64,000 bases of DNA from Agriotes lineatus (GCA_940337035.1 CALNHX010001938.1:62001-126000), one strand, 5' to 3'; shown: positions 46,855 to 57,412, numbered from the stretch's first letter. The notes: generated from the letters alone by a model not told the origin. Numbers and translations are program-made.

Positions 46855-47400
46855 TATATCTTGGGCCGGTCTGGGGCCATTTCCCGGGCCGATGAACCCC
46901 AGCCCATCCGTCCCTGAACTTGACATAGACTTACAGTGCCACCAACATATTCTTGATCTGCTCTCTTTCAATATGGCCGCCATAGCTGAAATCGGCTACT
47001 CAGTGCCGCCACGAGTGTCGCTTCTGAGTCCGTTAGGTGTTTATTCTGTGGTTTGAGCTTTGCGGACGGCAAAAACAGAACTAATATTAGAATCTAGTAA
47101 CTTCTAAACTTCATATCGGTGACCATTATGACTTCTACCATACTCGAACATCAAAGGCGCCACCGCCAGTGTCGCTTTTGAGTCTGTTAGGTGTTTATTT
47201 TGTGTTATTAGTGTAATTATGTGACAAACGCCAGTGACGTTTGTCAAACAAACAGCAGGCCGTGATTTTGAGATTGTGTTTTTATTCCCATTTGGAGAAA
47301 ATTGTGCGACAAGGATAGATATAAAAAAAATCACTAATGGCGGTACCTTACACTCCAGTGTGTTGATATAGCGACCTTACACATAGGTAAAGTCCCTGTA
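46855..47400. repeat. Composite repeat also present at 51,355-51,600
   Basis: The order hAT-like end (...CCCATCCGTCCCTG), piece of the palindromic MITE (AACTTGACATAGACTTACAG), CTCTTTCAATATGGCCGCCA TAGCTGAAATC, GTGTCGCTTCTGAGTC, and then (47,327-47,386) an inverted end of the 8-bp-TSD MITE (ATGGCGGTACCTTA...GATATAGCGACCTTA) parallels the order at 51,355-51,600. In the second place the MITE piece is in the opposite orientation. Confidence 0.6.
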
Positions 47401-47970
47401 TATGCAAGAGTTGGAACATGTATATAATAGGTGATTTATTTTGGATCTACAAACCATGGAGTACCTGATTTTTGCCGATTTTAAATTTTATACATACTTC
47501 TTTCCAGTAAAACAAATAAAATGTAGTTCTGCTAAATCACAAGGTCCTTGATTTATGGGTCCAATTGCTCTTAGTACATATAAGATCTTTAGACATAGGA
47601 AGGCACAGAATCCAGTAATAACCGAAAATGTGCCATTGCCATAAGGTGCCGCTAAAAAATTGACAGTCTAAAAAACCCTTACTTTCTAAAGTACCACAAT
47701 GGCGGCCATATTGTTTCAGAAATGGCATTATTTAACAGAATATGGAAATTCATTAGATAAGCACCAAATTGTTCTTAGCTTCATCGGCAGCTTATTCTCC
47801 TGCTCTTTGGTTTGCAATCGGGATTCGCTTTGATGGGAAGCTAGACTCAGTTTTGAAGTAGACTTCATTTCAGCTTAACGTTAATGTTAATGAGCCACAA
47901 AATCAGTAGCGCTGTTGTGGAATAGATGCTTCAAAGATTTCTCTTTTTGCAGGTTTTCAACGATTAGGAA
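47400..47970. other. Spacer, nothing recognised
   Basis: Non-coding, with the word CACAATGGCGGCCATATTGT near 47,695-47,714, a near-palindrome. No gene seen. Confidence 0.4.
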
Positions 47971-47973
47971 TAT

Positions 47974-49140
47974 TTTTTATTCGCAACCATATATGTAATG
48001 TTAACATTCCTGACCTCATTTGAGTGGGGGAAGTCGTACATTTCAGCCCGCTACTTCCCGCACTCACTTCCCGCTGAAGTGCGGGAAGTGAGTGCGGGAA
48101 TTACATTTCCGACCGAGTAGGTAGGGACACTGGGAATCTCGTTGATCCATTCATGCGCGTCACAACCTGTCGTATCATAATATAATAATTTTTCCAATTA
48201 TTGTTTAGAATAAAGTGGTTGAGAATAAAATAGTATACAAACCTCGACAGGAAGTTTTCTTAGTCTCGAGATAATAGCTGATTTTGACGCTTCGCGTTTC
48301 AATCAGCTAACTAATCTCTCTACAGTAATGAAACACTTCCCATCTCGGGCTGTAATATACTATTATTCGCATCCATATATGTAATGTTAACATTCCTGAC
48401 CTCATTTGAGTGGGGGAAGTCGTACATTTCAGCCCGCTACTTTCCGCACTCACTTCCCGCTCAAGTACGGAAAGTGAGTGCGGGAAGTACATTCCCGATC
48501 GCTGAGTAGGTAGGGCACTGGGAATCTCGTTGATCCATTCATGCGCGTCACAACCTGTCGTATCATAATATAATAATTTTTCCAATTATTGTTTAGAATA
48601 AAGTGGTTGAGAATAAAATAGTATACAAACCTCGACAGGAAGTTTCCTTAGTCTCGAGATAATAGCTGATTTTGACGCTTCGCGTCTCAATCAGCTAACT
48701 AATCTCTCTACAGTAATGAAACACTTCCCATCTCGGGCTGTAATATACTATTATTCGCATCCATATATGTAATGTTAACATTCCTGACCTCATTTGAGTG
48801 GGGAAGTCGTACATTTCAGCCCGCTACTTCCCGCACTCACTTCCAGCTCAAGAGCGGGAAGTGAGTGCGGGAAGTACATTCCCGACCGCTGAGTAGGTAG
48901 GGATACTTGGAATCTTGTTGATCCATTCATGCGCGTCGCAACCTGTCGTATCATAATATAATAATTTCTCCAATTATTGTTTAGAATAAAGTGGTTGCGA
49001 ATAAAATAGTATGCAAACCTGGACAAGAAGTTTCCTTAGTCACGAGATAATAGCTGATTTCGACGCTTCGCGTCTCAATCAGCTAACTAATCTCTCGACA
49101 GTAATGAAACACTTCCCATCTCGGGCTCTAATATACTATT
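47974..49140 (+). repeat. Tandem array: three units of a 387-bp hairpin element
   Basis: Three head-to-tail units (start 47,974, about 48,361 and about 48,747) of 386-387 bp, nearly identical. Each begins TATTCGCA(A/T)CCATATATG and ends CCCATCTCGGGCT(G/C)TAATATAC. Each carries hairpin A, ACTTCCCGCACTCACTTCCC and its mirror (e.g. 48,438-48,490), and hairpin B, AATAGCTGATTT..GACGC TTC GCGTC..AATCAGCT. The 92- and 78-codon frames have no resemblance to proteins. Inverted single copies lie at 45,459 and 49,552. Confidence 0.9.
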
Positions 49141-49338
49141 TCCCTTTTATGGCTTTTATAATGAGGTTGACTTGATAAAACTTTATAATTGTTTATTTAT
49201 AATTTGCCTAGTATAGTATCAACAGTAACATGGTTATTGTTATCGTTATTAGAGTAATTATTAGGAATGAATAATTATGAATTAAGCACTCAAAAATTGC
49301 ATAAACTCGCCCAAACAATTGACTTCGCGCATTCTTGG
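49141..49338. other. AT-rich flank of the hAT pseudogene
   Basis: Probably the 3' untranslated part of the hAT copy; no end sequence recognised. Confidence 0.35.
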
Positions 49339-51009
49339 TTAAATATTAAATTTTTTTAGCAATGTGCTTGTATTTGCTAAGGAGTTAATCACATCTTCAT
49401 TGTCAATGCTTGTTAAAATGGATTTTTTGAGGTTCATAATCATAAACGACTCTACCTTCTCGTTAGATAACCGGTTTCTCAGTCGAGTCTTAACACATTT
49501 TAGAATGGAAAATGACCTTTCACAGGACATTTGAGATATGGGGAGTGTTAATAGTATATTATAGCCCGAGATAGAAAGTGTTTAATTACTGTCGAGAGAT
49601 TAGTTGACTGATTGAGACGCGAAGCGTCGAAATCAGCTATTATCTCGAGACTAAAGAAACTTCCTATCGAGGTTTGTATACTATTTTATTTACAACCATT
49701 ATGTAATGTACTTCCCGCACTCACTTCCCGCACTCGAGTGCGGGAAGTGAGCGCGGGAAGTAGCGGGCGAATATGTACTACTTCCCGCACTCAAATGAGG
49801 TCAGTAATGTTAACATTACATATATGATTGTAAATAAAAGATATTGATAAACTAAAGAAAGCACAGAGTAAGCGCCTTAGAACATGTTACATTTTGGATG
49901 AGCTAACAGCAAATGGAAAATTTTTGGCAGCTTTTACAAGTCGTAGTAGCTTCTAAAGCGGATATGCAATCTTCATGAGTGGATATGTCTTCATCTTCTT
50001 CAATACAGTTAACAAAATCGTAATTAATTTGATATTATTCTTCCAGGGATAACTTCAATTTGCCCCAATTATTTGCAAAACTAATTAATTCCTGTTTTAT
50101 CTGATTGGGAGTAGCATGTGGATTGAATTTTAACATTTTCATCTTCTAACGAATAGGCTGCTTCATTTAAATTCCCACGATACGAAAGACCTCTTTTGCC
50201 AATTAACTTAATTACATTAATAACAATCTCTAATATTTTACGATTACTTGTTACTTGATTATTGTGCTGCTTCAGGTGTTCGCTGAATAAAAGTGTATTC
50301 ACAGTTTTACATTTCAAAAATAAAAAGTACGATTCACAACTTTTTTATGGTTTACAATTCTCTCGTGTTCATCAATTCTTTGATATACGTGCTTCCAATC
50401 GGACATACCTTGTGTAAAACTGTTTGTTTCACCGGTATCCCCAAAAGCCAAACAAGCTGTACAGAACAAGGCTTTTTTGTTAAAACTGTAGGTAAGCCAC
50501 TGTCTGGAATTTTTATTCGATCGAACAAAAGCTTTTTAACATTAAATGGAATATTTCCTTGTGTTTTAGGAATCTGAGGGTGGCATTCAAAAAAATGTAA
50601 CTCATTTACATTGGGTCGTTCAAAGTGGTTAAACTCAAAAAAATCAATCTCTGAAGATTCTTGCTCACGTTCATATAATTTGGGTGTAGCATTATTACTT
50701 ACAGCAGCTATAACCTCAACTTCACAGAATTCGTTCAGTTTCTTCTTTTTTTTCCTGAGTGTCGATATGAGTCGGTGCTTCTTGTATACTTTGAAGTGAA
50801 TGCACTACAGAGACACTATCCGCAGTTTTCGGGATAGGTTTCAAAAACACTGTGTCCAGAGATATGGACTTCCTTGCTTCTTCGTTCATTTTGCGTCTTT
50901 TTGTCTCGCGTATTTTTTCGACGCCTCCTTTGACTTTTTTACTATTGTCTTTAATCATTTTAATTTTAAAACAAATTAAACTTTCAACTTCTCGAAAAAC
51001 TACATTCAC
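49339..51009 (-). pseudogene. Internally deleted hAT transposase pseudogene
   Basis: Related to the intact protein at 29,395-32,163. From 51,009: a Lys-rich N-terminus (KKVKGGVEKIRETKRRK), then frames resembling its zinc-finger region (MSDWKHVYQRIDEHER near 50,400) and IGKRGLSYRGNLNEAAYSLE (50,220-50,150). There it jumps straight to the C-terminal part (NPHATPNQIKQELISFANNW, SCQKFSICC), so the central catalytic region is deleted. After an insertion at 49,552-49,840 the dimerisation block MSCERSFSILKCVKTRLRNR follows. Its right terminus is probably CCCATCCGTGCCTG at about 51,419, rather than 51,009. Confidence 0.85.
49552..49840 (-). mobile_element. 387-bp-type element inserted in the hAT pseudogene
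   Basis: It starts TAGTATATTATAGCCCGAGA and ends TGTTAACATTACATATATGA TTGTAAATAAAAG, the same termini as the tandem units in reverse. It splits the hAT reading frame at ...LLTLPI, where the intact relative reads without interruption, so it is an insertion into an old transposon. It keeps both hairpins but is ~100 bp shorter; the CGCATGAATGG...CCTACCTACTC segment is missing. No clear target duplication beyond A/T bases. Confidence 0.75.
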
Positions 51010-51354
51010 TCCGTTATTAGAAAATAAGCTTTGTCTAACTTGCTCGACGGTTACTCACTAAATTTCTCGCAAAGGAAAATAATTTCTATTGCGATTTTCA
51101 TAAGCGACGCCCACTAAACTCCGCAACCAAAAGGGGAAGCCCCGTGATACAGCAAACCGGTTTGAATAGCTTGGCTAAGGTACACCTCTCACCTCTCTGA
51201 TCTAGTCAATCCAAAAGGTTGTTGACCGGCAGTAGAATTTTCCAATAAATCCAGATTTTCAAAAATTGTCACATATACCTAATTGTCCAAAGTAAATGGA
51301 AACTATGCAAATGAAACAAAAGGTTTCAGTCACATTTATAAAGACCGCGGCCCA

Positions 51355-51570
51355 AATTGGGCCAATTGGGCCGGAATTTCGGGAAATGTCCCGAGCTCCC
51401 GATGGTCCCATCCGTGCCTGGTCAAGTTCGAGGTTACCGGTTTAGGTTTAGCGTCAGTTTTGACACAGACTGACACAAAACCTAACCTGCTAACCTCTTT
51501 CAATATGGCCGCCATAGCTGAAATCTGCTACTCGGCGCTGCCGCGAGTGTCGCTTCTACGTCTGTTGGTT
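51355..51570. repeat. hAT end plus MITE piece
   Basis: AAATTGGGCCAATTGGGCCG through CCCATCCGTGCCTG (ending about 51,419) is the outer end of the hAT pseudogene. It is followed by GTCAAGTTCGAGG...GGTTTAGCGTCAG and its mirror, a remnant of the palindromic MITE, and then CTCTTTCAATATGGCCGCCA. Confidence 0.55.
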
Positions 51571-51836
51571 TAAGGTCACTATATTAAAAGGTACCGCCAT
51601 TAGTAATTTTTTATATCTATCCTTGTCGCACAATTTTCTCCAACTGGGGATACAAACACAATCTAACAATAATTTCACTTTACAGCAATGCCACTACACT
51701 AAAAAGAAAATCCCCAAAAACTAGTGTCTTCCCTATTGCACTTGGGAAATTTGTATTTGTTATCTTTATCTCACAATTTTCTCACATTCTCACGCGAGGA
51801 ATGGAATGGCGGTACCTTATTAATTTAGTGACCTTA
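51571..51836. mobile_element. MITE with 8-bp target duplication, unit 1
   Basis: Ends TAAGGTCACTATATTAAAAG GTACCGCCATTAG and the mirror ATGGCGGTACCTTATTAATT TAGTGACCTTA form ~30-bp inverted repeats. TGTTGGTT flanks both sides, an 8-bp duplication as in hAT-type insertions. Non-coding. It matches unit 2 throughout and supplies the empty site for the insertion in unit 2. Confidence 0.85.
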
Positions 51837-51844
51837 TGTTGGTT

Positions 51845-52349
51845 TAAGGTCACTATATCAATAAGGTACCGCCATTAGTGATTTTTTATGTCTATCCTTG
51901 TCGCACAATTTTTTCCAACTGGGGATAAAAACACATAACCTAACAGATTCCTCACCTTACAAGTGCCATTACACCAAAAAGAAAATCCCCAAAAACTAGT
52001 GTCTTCCGTATTGCACTTGGGAAATTTGTACCGGGTGACTATAAATGATTGAGATTTTTTTTCTTAGGTTGGCACTGTTTATGTTGGTGACACTGAGAGT
52101 CTATGTCAAATTGGAGGTTAGCAGGTTAGGTTTTGCGTCAGTTTTGACACAGAATGACGAAAAACCTAACCTGCAAACATTGAATTTGACATAGACTTAC
52201 AGTGCCACCAACATAAACAGTGCCAACCTAAGAAAAAAAAAATCTCAATCATTTATAGTCCCCTGGTATTTGTTATCCTTATCTCACAATTTTCTCACAT
52301 TCTCAAGCGAGGAATGGAATGGCGGTACCTTATTGATATAGTGACCTTA
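51845..52349. mobile_element. MITE with 8-bp target duplication, unit 2 (interrupted)
   Basis: Same ends as unit 1 (TAAGGTCACTATATCAATAA GGTACCGCC / GGCGGTACCTTATTGATATA GTGACCTTA) and the same TGTTGGTT on either side, so the two units share the middle 8 bp. Its interior is split by a 236-bp palindromic MITE at 52,031-52,266. Confidence 0.85.
52031..52266. mobile_element. 236-bp palindromic MITE inserted at TA
   Basis: An almost complete inverted repeat: CCGGGTGACTATAAATGATT GAGATTTTTTTTCTTAGGTT GGCACTG... mirrored at the other end. Flanked by TA on both sides (52,029-30 and 52,267-68). The uninterrupted sister MITE reads GGGAAATTTGTATTTGTTAT at 51,747-51,766, exactly the pre-insertion sequence with a single TA. 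Tc1/mariner-type target use. Partial copies at 42,151, 46,917 and 51,420. Confidence 0.92.
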
Positions 52350-52706
52350 TGTTGGTTGTTTATTCTGTACTAATAATAAGTGACATAACCTAACACATTC
52401 CTGACTTTACAGCAATGCGTGCCATTACACATTACACCAAAAAGAAAATCCCAAAAACTAGTATCTTCCCTATTGCATTTGGAAAATGTGTATTGGTTAT
52501 CTTTATCTCACAATTTTCTCACATTCTATTATTATTAATCGAGTGATCTTACCTGTGTGGCTTCTTCACTGTCATCTAGTGGTATGGAGCAAAAGCAACG
52601 CAACGATGAAAAGCATGATTGCTAGCAGGTAGCCGTAAAGTTAACAAATGTTCTTGTGTAACTTCTTCATTTACTGTTAGATTTGAAAAAATGCAAAAGT
52701 TATTTT
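52350..52706. other. Spacer with further pieces of the TGTTGGTT-flanked MITE
   Basis: CATAACCTAACACATTCCTG, CATTACACCAAAAAGAAAAT CCC and TCTCACAATTTTCTCACATT are copied from the interior of the MITE units, so a third, end-less copy lies at about 52,390-52,527. No gene. Confidence 0.6.
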
Positions 52707-52714
52707 ATTTAGAA

Positions 52715-55044
52715 CAGTGGTTCCCAAACTATGGTACGCGTACCACCAGTGGTACGCGACGATTATTAAGGTGGTACGCAAGCAGCCATGGCCATAGGAC
52801 ATACACAGTAAATAATTACATTAAGTTTATCTGATAAAACGTTTTTAAATTTCGGGCTCTGTGAATCTTGTAGTTTTTTATCTTTGGTCGAATTAATTTA
52901 TTTTAAGTCAAGTTCAATTTATTTGAATTAACATGTATAAGTGGCTTAATATATACCACCAAGTTCATCTCAAGAATTAAATTGTGCAGTGATTCAAGAT
53001 GATGATCGAAATCCTTTACCATCGAGTTCTACTTCAGAGTCAGATTGTGCGGTAATTCAAGATGATAAGGTACCTACTAAAATTCGAAAAATTACTAGAA
53101 AATATGACCCAGAATACATAAATATTGGATTCACGGTGACGGATGTAAATAATGAGCCACGCCCCCAGTGCGTCATCTGCTTTGAAATTTTATCAAATCA
53201 AAGTATGAAACCCTCATTACTGAATCGTCATCTTAACACGAAACATTCTACGTTAGTAAGCAAACCGAAGGATTTTTTCACCCGAAAATTAACAGAAATG
53301 AAAGGCACTAAGAAAGTCATGTCTTCATTTACTGGCAGTACCAAAAAATCAGTAGAGGTATCATTCTTAGTTAGCCTAAGAATTGCAAAGTCCGGAAAAG
53401 CTCACACAATAGGCGAAGAGCTGTTGTTACCTGCATCAAAAGACATGGTTACTTGTATGTTGGGTGAGGCGTCAGCTAAAAAGCTAGATCTGATATCACT
53501 GTCCAATAATACCGTGCAACGTAGGATCGAAAGTAAGGCGTCAAATGTTAAAAATAAAGTCATCAATCATGTCAAAAATAGCGATTTCTTTTCGATACAA
53601 CTTGATGAGAGTACAGATGTAACGAACTATGCTCAACTTGTGGTTTACGTGCGGTATATACATAAAAATAAAATAATTAAGGAAGATTATTTATTCTGTG
53701 AGGCGTTATCAACACGAACTACCGCGGATGAAATTTTCAACAAACTGGGTAAATTCTTTGCTGAAAATGGACTTGACTGGATGAATTGCGTTGGCTTCTG
53801 CTCTGATGGCGCTCGAGCTATGACAGAAAGATTCGGAGATGTAGCCACAAGAGTAAAATCTGTTGCTAAAAATTGCACTTCCATGCATTGCAGTATACAC
53901 AGACAAGCGTTAGCAGCAAAACGTATACCCGAACAATTTAAACATGTTCTCCAAGACGCCATCAAGGTGGTAAATTTTATTAAATCTCGGGCTCTTAACT
54001 CTCGTTTATTTTCAAAATTGTGTTCTGAAATGGGCAGTGACCATATTCAGTTGCTGCTACATACAGAGGTGAGATGGCTTTCGCGAGGAAAAATGCTGAG
54101 CAGATTATTCGAGTTACGTTCTGAGGTGCAGCTGTTCCTGATGGGAACCGATTTTGAATTACGCGATTGACTGACAGACGAACACTGGCTTATATCTTTG
54201 GCTTACTTATCAGACATTTTTAATCGCAGCAACGACTTAAATCTAAGTTTGCAAGGTAGATCTACAAATCGATTTTCAGTAAATGACAAAATAAAAGCAT
54301 TTATCAAGAAATTTCAAATGATTGATAGGAGCGTATCGAATGAGAACCTGGCATCTTTTCCTAATTGAGAAAATTTTGTAACTGAAAATGAACTTACAGT
54401 GAGTGAAAATGTTATCAATAACATCAAAAATCACAGCCAAATTATCGTTGAAACATTTGAAGAATACTTTAAAGAAGATTATTCGGAGTTCAATTGGATA
54501 AGGAACCCATTCGTTTCGGATCTGGATAGTGTTCGTGAAAATTTAAGTGTAAGTGAAAAGGAATCTCTGATAGAACTATCTTGAGATGGAGGTTTGCAAG
54601 CGGAATTCAACAAAGTAGAGCTGTGTGATTTTTGGCTAAAAGTTAAAAATGAATATCCATCGCTGTCCAGAAAAGCATTACTCTTTCTGACTCCATTTAC
54701 AACCACGGAGCTCTGTGAGAGCGGATTTTCTGCTCTGTTGATAATAAAAAACAAATATCGTAATAAGCTTAACGTAGACCCTAATTTGCGCTTAAAATTA
54801 AGTACAACTGAGGCAGATATTTCCTCTCTTGTCTCGAACATGCAGCACCATTTTTCGCACTAAGAATATTGTATTTTTTTCCTATAATTATAATTAATAA
54901 AAGTTAATGTTGTCATAAACAGTTGTTGCAGTTTTTATTACTTTACCATTTTGAAGGTTTGTTTTAACGGTTACAGTTCAGTGGTACGCTACTGATTTAT
55001 AATTTCGTGTGTGGTACGCGAAATTAAAAGTTTGGGAACCACTG
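52715..55044 (+). mobile_element. Complete-length hAT transposon with decayed ORF, 2,330 bp
   Basis: Inverted ends CAGTGGTTCCCAAACT; the perfect 8-bp duplication ATTTAGAA lies at 52,707-52,714 and 55,045-55,052. Subterminal copies of TGGTACGC (several near each end, e.g. 52,733-52,780 and 54,982-55,020) are likely transposase-binding repeats. The internal gene runs plus-strand. The perfect duplication indicates fairly recent insertion although the gene is broken. Confidence 0.95.
52933..54863 (+). pseudogene. hAT transposase, ZBED5/FAM200-like, three TGA stops
   Basis: One frame from about 52,950 to TAA at 54,863 reads as a hAT transposase of the ZBED5/SCAND3/FAM200 type: a BED-like finger (CVICFEILSN...LLNRHLNTKH), DSDFFSIQLDESTDV-like text (SDFFSIQLDESTDVTNYAQL, first acidic residue), FCSDGARAM, CTSMHCSIHRQALA (C..H motif), LLLHTEVRWLSRGKMLSRLF, and the C-terminal LTPFTTTELCESGFSALLII with the conserved E. 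It is interrupted only by TGA at 54,168, 54,366 and 54,582. The best start, ATG at 52,933 (MYKWLN), is in another frame, implying a small shift near the N-terminus. A 14-residue stretch ending CAVIQDD is duplicated near the start. Confidence 0.9.
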
Positions 55045-55052
55045 ATTTAGAA

Positions 55053-55440
55053 TATGGCTACCTATGTGGTGGGATAAAATGCTGTATTGTTTCTCACTAT
55101 TTCAATGCCATCTAACTGCAATAGCTTAAAAACTTGACTACTAACATTTTATATAATCTAAATCAGCCTTTTTAAAATTTCATTGTACATAAAGTAGTGT
55201 ATGCACCTCAGGCGTATCAGCGTTGGCATAAAAGAGGTAATGGAAACTTACATCAGTTGTAACAATACCAACAGGAAGGTAAAACGAGTCTGCAGCTTGA
55301 AGTAGTGAAGTTTGTGAAGCTCTAGCTCCCAAAGGTTTACCTGGTGCGATATAGGGAGCTATCACCAGACCTGGGGGCAGAGCGATCCCATGAGGTCACT
55401 TGCACGCTAGAAATGCTGAAATACGACTTGGGGCAAGACT
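55053..55440. other. Spacer, nothing firm
   Basis: The minus frame at 55,180-55,365 matches nothing I know. No repeat recognised. Confidence 0.35.
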
Positions 55441-56098
55441 GTCCTACAAATAAAGACGTTTGGTTGGTAGACGCTGGAATATGGCTATAAAAATTGACCC
55501 ACAAAGACTGTAATTCAGCGGAGTCAAAGGAATTCCAATTTTGAGCAAATGCGAGAAACGACTCCGAACTGAATCGATATTTGGAGTTTGATGGAACTTA
55601 ATTAGCGACAACGCACATCCAAACGGGTATAAGTGGCTAAGAAATTGTGAATATATGGTGATCTTTACCAACAAACAAAATTGACAGACTAACCTAATAG
55701 TAAACAGTGAAACAGGAAGTCATCATTTCCTGCATCGAGCATTGAGATCATTGAAGATGAACAAAAATGTCAGCTAAATAGGCAAGCTTGGCCACCCAAT
55801 TTACCTCGAGGAAAAATTATGCACAATTTGGTTTCTTGCTTTGAAGAAACTGTACCAGTTCGGTTCGAAGCTCGAATACTCTTAAGAAGACTTTCCCCCT
55901 TGATAATTGACGCACTTCAGCATTTAATAAAAGCTTCTTATGATCAGCTCCCATTTCATTGCATATTACAGCAAGCCTGTATGTAGTTCACAGTCTTGAC
56001 GACCATACTAAGCACATTGTTTAATTCTGTAGAAATAAAAAACCAACTTAGCAGACCGGCAGCATCTTGCTCGCAGACCACCACTTTGAGAAACACTG
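55440..56098 (-). pseudogene. hAT transposase fragment with right terminus
   Basis: The sequence ends at 56,098 with the reverse of CAGTGTTTCTCAAAGTGGTG GTCTGCGAG, a typical hAT terminus. Inside, a minus-strand frame (about 55,880-55,740) reads FRTELVQFLQSKKPNCA and FLEVNWVAKLAYLADIFVHL, the hAT segment equivalent to WLxxLAYLxDIFxxLNxLN in the element at 52,715. The rest is too decayed to read, and the other end was not found. Confidence 0.6.
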
Positions 56099-56109
56099 CT
56101 CTAGAGACC

Positions 56110-57060
56110 CTACACTTGAGAGACTGGCCATTGTCCGGCGCTGATCTGATTGGTTGAGGCAATAGTCAAATATACCGCAAATTTCAAATCTAAATTACAT
56201 AAGTTTAATATAAATGACTTTCTTAAAACTTTAAGCGATGATTTTCACACTAAATCTGTAATTTTTCATATACTTTGTAACTATTATAGTATATTACTTA
56301 CAGTTGAAAAAAAGTACATATACAAATTATCAGTATTTAGTAGGTAACACTCCAATTGACTCAAACCCTTAAATCTTGCTCAAATCAAAACACAAAGAAC
56401 ATTTGACATTTCTGTCCATTTTCTGGAAATCACTGCCAACATTTCGCTAGGGGGATCTAATTACTATCGTGTTGGCCTTGTCGTGTTACATCCCTCGGTG
56501 CTGCGTACCTCGCGCTATAACTTTCACGCCGCGGGCCAAAAACGCATGTTTTACGCCCTTGATACATAAATAACTATTAAATTGTTTCCGGTAGAAATGT
56601 AAAATTCTCGAAAATTTTCTTTCAGAAGAATATTCTCGAGAATGTTACCGAGAAGATTGCGGAGAATGTTCTTGAGTATATTCTCAATAATTATTCTTTC
56701 GCATTCCTGTCTTTCGAATGTTTAAACGTGCCAAGTTTTATATTAATTATGGGTTATGAAAATAATCCTTTAACTGATTTGTTAATAATTAAAAACAATT
56801 AATTTGTCGTAATATGCAACTCAAACCTTTCCTAAACTATGTAATTTAACAATTTTAACTATGTTTGTATTTATTTACTGATGAATCTAACAAAATTAGC
56901 GAAACGTTTAACTAAATTTTGCGACAATATGATTTTTATTATTCAAACAAAAATCATGAATAATTAATAATAATTGATATCAACAATTTGACATATAAAT
57001 CTCCGAAATAATGCTAATTTACGTAGGTATTATTGTTAATACATTAATCAGTAGTGTAAC
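56110..57060. other. Spacer with a GAATATTCTCGAGAATG cluster
   Basis: AT-rich, non-coding. At 56,612-56,690 short GAA/TTC words are clustered (AGAATATTCTCGAGAATGTT, GGAGAATGTTCTTGAG, TATATTCTC), which resembles degenerate heat-shock elements; similar words recur at 60,000-60,070. Confidence 0.35.
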
Positions 57061-57064
57061 GCGG

Positions 57065-57412
57065 CCTCTTACTCCGAGCCCTACACCTACTGAATTATTA
57101 CTTTAAAATGCCCTTGGTTCGCTAGCTTAATCAGTCGGTGTGCTATGAGACTCTTTTTTCATTCCCAGAGTGGCTAAGGCCAGCTAATATTGTTTAAGGC
57201 CACGCTCGTGAATACCTGAAATGTTGTACTCACCAATGCAAACCTTAATGACAATAAAAATCCCAACAATTTACAATAAGTACATATAATCTGTAAATAA
57301 ACAGAAACACACAAAGGAAAAGACACATGGAACAAATCCACAAAGTAGTTATGCACTATGCATGAGAGTACCTTTTTAAATTACGAGCGTTTAATAGCGC
57401 CGGTAAAGCTAA
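57065..57412 (+). repeat. tRNA-Lys-headed SINE-like repeat, copy 2
   Basis: TTCGCTAGCTTAATCAGTCG GTGTGCTATGAGACTCTTTT follows the tRNA-Lys D-arm and anticodon-arm order. It shares flanking and body sequence with copy 1 at 34,546-34,985, including CCCTACACC(C)TACTG upstream and GCTAATATTGTTT downstream. Confidence 0.5.

Larger units (their letters stand above)
45366..46916. mobile_element. Possible hAT-type end pair enclosing later insertions
   Basis: CAGGGCCGATTTGGCCCGGT at 45,366 and the reverse of CAGGGACGGATGGGCTGGGG at 46,916 look like the two ends of a GC-rich-ended hAT relative. The 8-bp flanks (TTGTCGAC and AACTTGAC) do not match well, so pairing is doubtful. Between them lie a copy of the 387-bp hairpin element and a HINE-like copy. 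Confidence 0.3.

Noticed and set aside
48307..49026. 92- and 78-codon frames in the tandem array as proteins
   Set aside because: They run through the hairpins, start in non-comparable places in each unit, and match nothing.
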